The translations under genes were made by a program, and so were the position numbers. From NCBI RefSeq assembly GCF_002968835.1, contig NZ_PKQK01000002.1, forward strand, positions 1-64,000: 64,000 bases of DNA, written 5' to 3'. Positions 54,619 to 64,000 of this stretch are shown here, in pieces; within the stretch, counting starts at the first letter, position 1, and each line of letters begins with the position of its first letter. The notes under the pieces were generated by a model, which had not been told where the DNA came from, searched no databases, and worked only from the letters and a program-made list of their open reading frames with translations. The stretch comes from Paenibacillus sp. PCH8 (lineage in GTDB: Bacteria; Bacillota; Bacilli; Paenibacillales; Paenibacillaceae).

Positions 54619-54649
54619 AAAAAAACGTGCAACATCAGATGCCGCACGC
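54619..54649 (-). terminator. Intrinsic terminator of the monooxygenase-like gene
   Basis: CGTGC/GCACG hairpin; on the minus strand T7 follows. Confidence 0.7.
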
Positions 54650-54674
54650 TCACAATCTTATGGAGTGCATTGAC

Positions 54675-56101
54675 TCAGCCGAGGGCACCACTTTTCACCC
54701 ACGTAGCCGTAAATTCTTGTTCTTCATACGCATAGAATTGTTGCAAAATAACCTCCCGATCGTCAAGGAACAACTGATCCGCAATGGCAGTGACCAGTTT
54801 GGGCACCGCGCTCTTGGTCCCCGATATTGCCGATGCCGACAGACCACAGCTGGCAAGTGCAGAGTAATTGAATACAAACAGTCCATGCAACGGCTTCTCA
54901 CCTTGCTCGGTTTTGCTGGTCATGGCAAACCCCGAACTCAGAAACGGATGTGCGTCCAATAATGCATTGCGATGCTCTTGCGGAGCCTGATAACAGTCCT
55001 CCCAACGTGCAATATACGGCTCCACAAGTCGGAGTTCTGGTCGAAGCGCCGGATCAGTAAGAAGACCTGTACTAATAATCAGAAAATCAAACGTGAATTG
55101 GCCTTGCATCGTATCCACTAGAGCCCCATGGTCTGTAGCCTCTACATGGAGCCAAGGCGAGTTCAGGTGCAGTTCAAATCCAGGCCAGGCTGCCGCACGA
55201 TTAAACGTATCGTTCGTGGGCGGTTGATTGAATTTGAAGAAATGAGAGATCACTGCATATTTATCAGCAACCGGCAAAGCGTGGTATCGTTCTATCATAC
55301 CGGATTGTTCCATCTGCCGAATGAGATTGACACTGGGTAGTTGTTCCCGACGTACAAATACATGGGCTTCGGCCACACCGGCGGCAAGCGCATAGCTTGC
55401 ATTATCAAAAGCGGAGGCGCCGCCGCCGAGCACGGCAATCTTTTTACCTTTTAACCGATCAAAATCAATATCTTCAGACGTATGGGCATACAGCGCTCGT
55501 GGCAGCCTGTCAGCAATCATCGGGGGTACATGCCACTCCCCGCCCCCTGTATTCCGGTAGCAAGCACCACTTTGCGAGCAAGAATTACATCCTTCTGCAT
55601 TCCTGCCCTATTCACAAGAAGTCGATGTATTCCGTTCTCTATGGGCTCAACAAGTGTCAATTTCACTTCATTCAGTACGGGCAGATTCAACACTTCACGA
55701 TACCAGCGCAAATAATTCATCCAATCTCCGCGCGGAATTTTATCTAACGTTTCCCATCCTTCGTGCCCGACCTGTGCTTCCCACCATGAGCGGAAGGTCA
55801 AAGACGGGATGCCGAGATCGATGGAGGTCAGATGCTTGGGTGTACGCAAAGTAACCATACGCGCATACGTTTCCCAAGGTCCTTCAAGCCCTGCTGTGTT
55901 CTCATCTATGACGATAATATTAGAGATCCGTTCGCGAAGAAGTCCGAATGCTGCCCCCAATCCGCTCTGCCCCCCACCCACAATGACGACATCATAGACA
56001 TGACCTTCTGCATGCTCTCTTGGGCGTACCCAATCCGTCCCTCCAAAGGACAAGTAAGCCAGATCATTCTTCACACGTGCATTCAAAGCTTCAAGGCTCA
56101 T
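54675..56101 (-). pseudogene. Flavin monooxygenase-like protein, frameshifted
   Basis: FAD/NADPH oxidoreductase of the flavin-containing monooxygenase type, about 475 residues when rejoined. The first part (55517-56101) has the FAD motif VIVGGGQSGLGAAF and ends ATGIQGAGSGMYPR. The second part (54675-55520) carries the NADPH motif AVLGGGASAFDNA. One extra C in the C5 run at 55543-55547 would give TGIQGGGEWHVPPMIADRLP and join the two. The gap is therefore one missing base, as in fruA. Substrate unknown. Confidence 0.85.
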
Positions 56102-56436
56102 GATTCATCAACCCTTTCGAGGTACGCATATGAGTTCATCTTTCGTCAGATATTCTAATGTAGGTTACTTGTTAGTTATGTTCGATAAATGTGACCTTCC
56201 CCATGAACTCGTAAAATATATTAGCGTTATTATATGAGTTACCCTAGCTTTTTTGAAGTTGGTGGCAGACTTATTGTCATCTAACCTAAAAATAACTGAC
56301 ATGCTTGTTAATCTTCACGAAGTATCTGACAAGTTGGTACCTGCTTTAGTATTGAAGGATCGCCTGGACGTTCGATTTGCAGAAAATAAAAAAGACAGAC
56401 CAAGTTGTAACCTTGATCTGTCTTCACGAAGGAATG
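56102..56436. other. Non-coding region
   Basis: About 335 bases with no convincing gene. It holds the promoter region of the monooxygenase-like gene and, at its right end, the DUF896 terminator. A plus-strand open frame here lacks a ribosome site and overlaps the DUF896 gene. Confidence 0.6.
56389..56424 (-). terminator. Intrinsic terminator of the DUF896 gene
   Basis: Stem AAGACAGA-CAAG / CTTG-TCTGTCTT with one bulge; T-rich on the minus strand. Confidence 0.8.
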
Positions 56437-56676
56437 CTATTGGCCTGCCTGTTCACGGCGCTGCAATTTTTCATTGGTTAACTTCTCGGGGGTAACATCA
56501 TGACCCAGCGGGTCTACAACGGATACTCCCAGCATAGTTGTCAGCACTTGGCCTCGAATAGCCTGCAAGTATTCTTTTCTAAGCTCAGTCTGCTCACTTT
56601 GTTCTGCTTTTGTCAAACCGGCGCTACTGCGTTGCTTTCTACTTAATTCGTTAATACGTCCCAAAATAGGAATCAT
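56437..56676 (-). CDS. DUF896 (YnzC-like) protein
   Basis: 79 residues, full length for DUF896/UPF0291: MIPILGRINELSRKQRSS, then TELRKEYLQAIRGQVLTTML and VVDPLGHDVTPEKL. B. subtilis YnzC is a helical hairpin of unknown function linked with the SOS operon; here no yneA/yneB neighbour is seen. ATG 56676 follows GAGGTG; an upstream in-frame ATG at 56730 would add residues unlike the family. Confidence 0.92.
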   Translation of the reverse strand: MIPILGRINELSRKQRSSAGLTKAEQSEQTELRKEYLQAIRGQVLTTMLGVSVVDPLGHDVTPEKLTNEKLQRREQAGQ

Positions 56677-56787
56677 GGAATACACCTCACTTGTTAGTGC
56701 GATTTCCAAATATATTTCGAAAATCTTCAAACTAACTTAAACCAGCTTCACGAATTTGTCCATAGGCACAATACGCAGATATCATTT

Positions 56788-64000
<7,213 letters not shown>

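Noticed and set aside
56253..56495. 80-residue plus-strand frame before the DUF896 gene
   Set aside because: It overlaps the DUF896 coding end and terminator, lacks a ribosome site and has no family-like features.

Overview
The window looks like a chromosomal segment of a Paenibacillus-type member of the Bacillales. This rests on strong AGGAGG-type Shine-Dalgarno sequences, frequent TTG and GTG starts, a hemEHY set of the coproporphyrin-dependent haem route, Bacillales families (YtpB, YuzB, YtxH, YutE-like, DUF896, EgsA/AraM, AnsZ, LtaS, a FruRKA operon), and a large spore-surface-type collagen-like protein. The species is inferred from protein flavour; no rRNA gene is present. I see no insertion sequence, prophage module or CRISPR array.

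Layout. 1-9.7 kb: start of pfkA, the terpene synthase ytpB, two exporters, a cold-shock protein, two small genes, oligoendopeptidase F with two possible starts, a LapA-like protein, an M42 aminopeptidase and a coiled-coil protein of unknown role. 9.9-13.3 kb: a minus-strand set DUF92 - TetR - ABC-F. 13.6-17 kb: a small secreted protein, a fumarylacetoacetate hydrolase-family enzyme, a glycerophosphodiesterase and a CapA-like protein. 17.2-20.6 kb: overlapping hemE-cpfC-cgoX. 20.8-25 kb: an efflux pump, a cytochrome P450, and secreted asparaginase AnsZ behind an AT-rich region with two perfect GlnR/TnrA-type boxes. 25.3-30.5 kb: an O-methyltransferase, a 23S rRNA methyltransferase, LTA synthase, a cytidine deaminase remnant and a DsbA/FrnE-like protein. 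30.6-38.8 kb: mostly minus-strand housekeeping and small genes (aldo/keto reductase, lipoprotein, YuzB, His-rich HesB-like protein, DUF1232, LysM-M14 endopeptidase, glutamate racemase, YtxH, DUF4261, YutE-like, Dabb, holin). 39.2-46.7 kb: a tandem-HTH protein, glycerol-1-phosphate dehydrogenase, tRNA-Leu(CAG), a Gfo/Idh oxidoreductase, a diguanylate cyclase, a spermidine-synthase-like protein and a LysR regulator. 46.7-49.6 kb: divergent merR and SDR genes with paired MerR operators, then an oxalate decarboxylase. 49.7-53.4 kb: fruR-fruK-fruA, with fruA broken by one base. 53.6-56.7 kb: a truncated G1-type peptidase, an HTH-like protein, a frameshifted flavin monooxygenase-like gene and a DUF896 protein. 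56.8-63.9 kb: one giant gene of about 720 Gly-X-Thr triplets with basic N-terminal and hydrophobic C-terminal domains.

The genes mostly work as small separate units: envelope and spore-surface functions (YtpB, EgsA, LtaS, CapA-like, racemase, LysM-M14, collagen-like protein), haem synthesis, nitrogen scavenging (AnsZ), fructose uptake (FruRKA), and export or stress genes (MATE, MFS, ABC-F, MerR-SDR). The most striking items are the giant collagen-like gene with its internal 1.65-1.8 kb duplication, the paired MerR promoters, the twin GlnR/TnrA boxes, the dual-start pepF, and two genes each broken by one missing base in a short C/G run, a pattern that could be sequence error.
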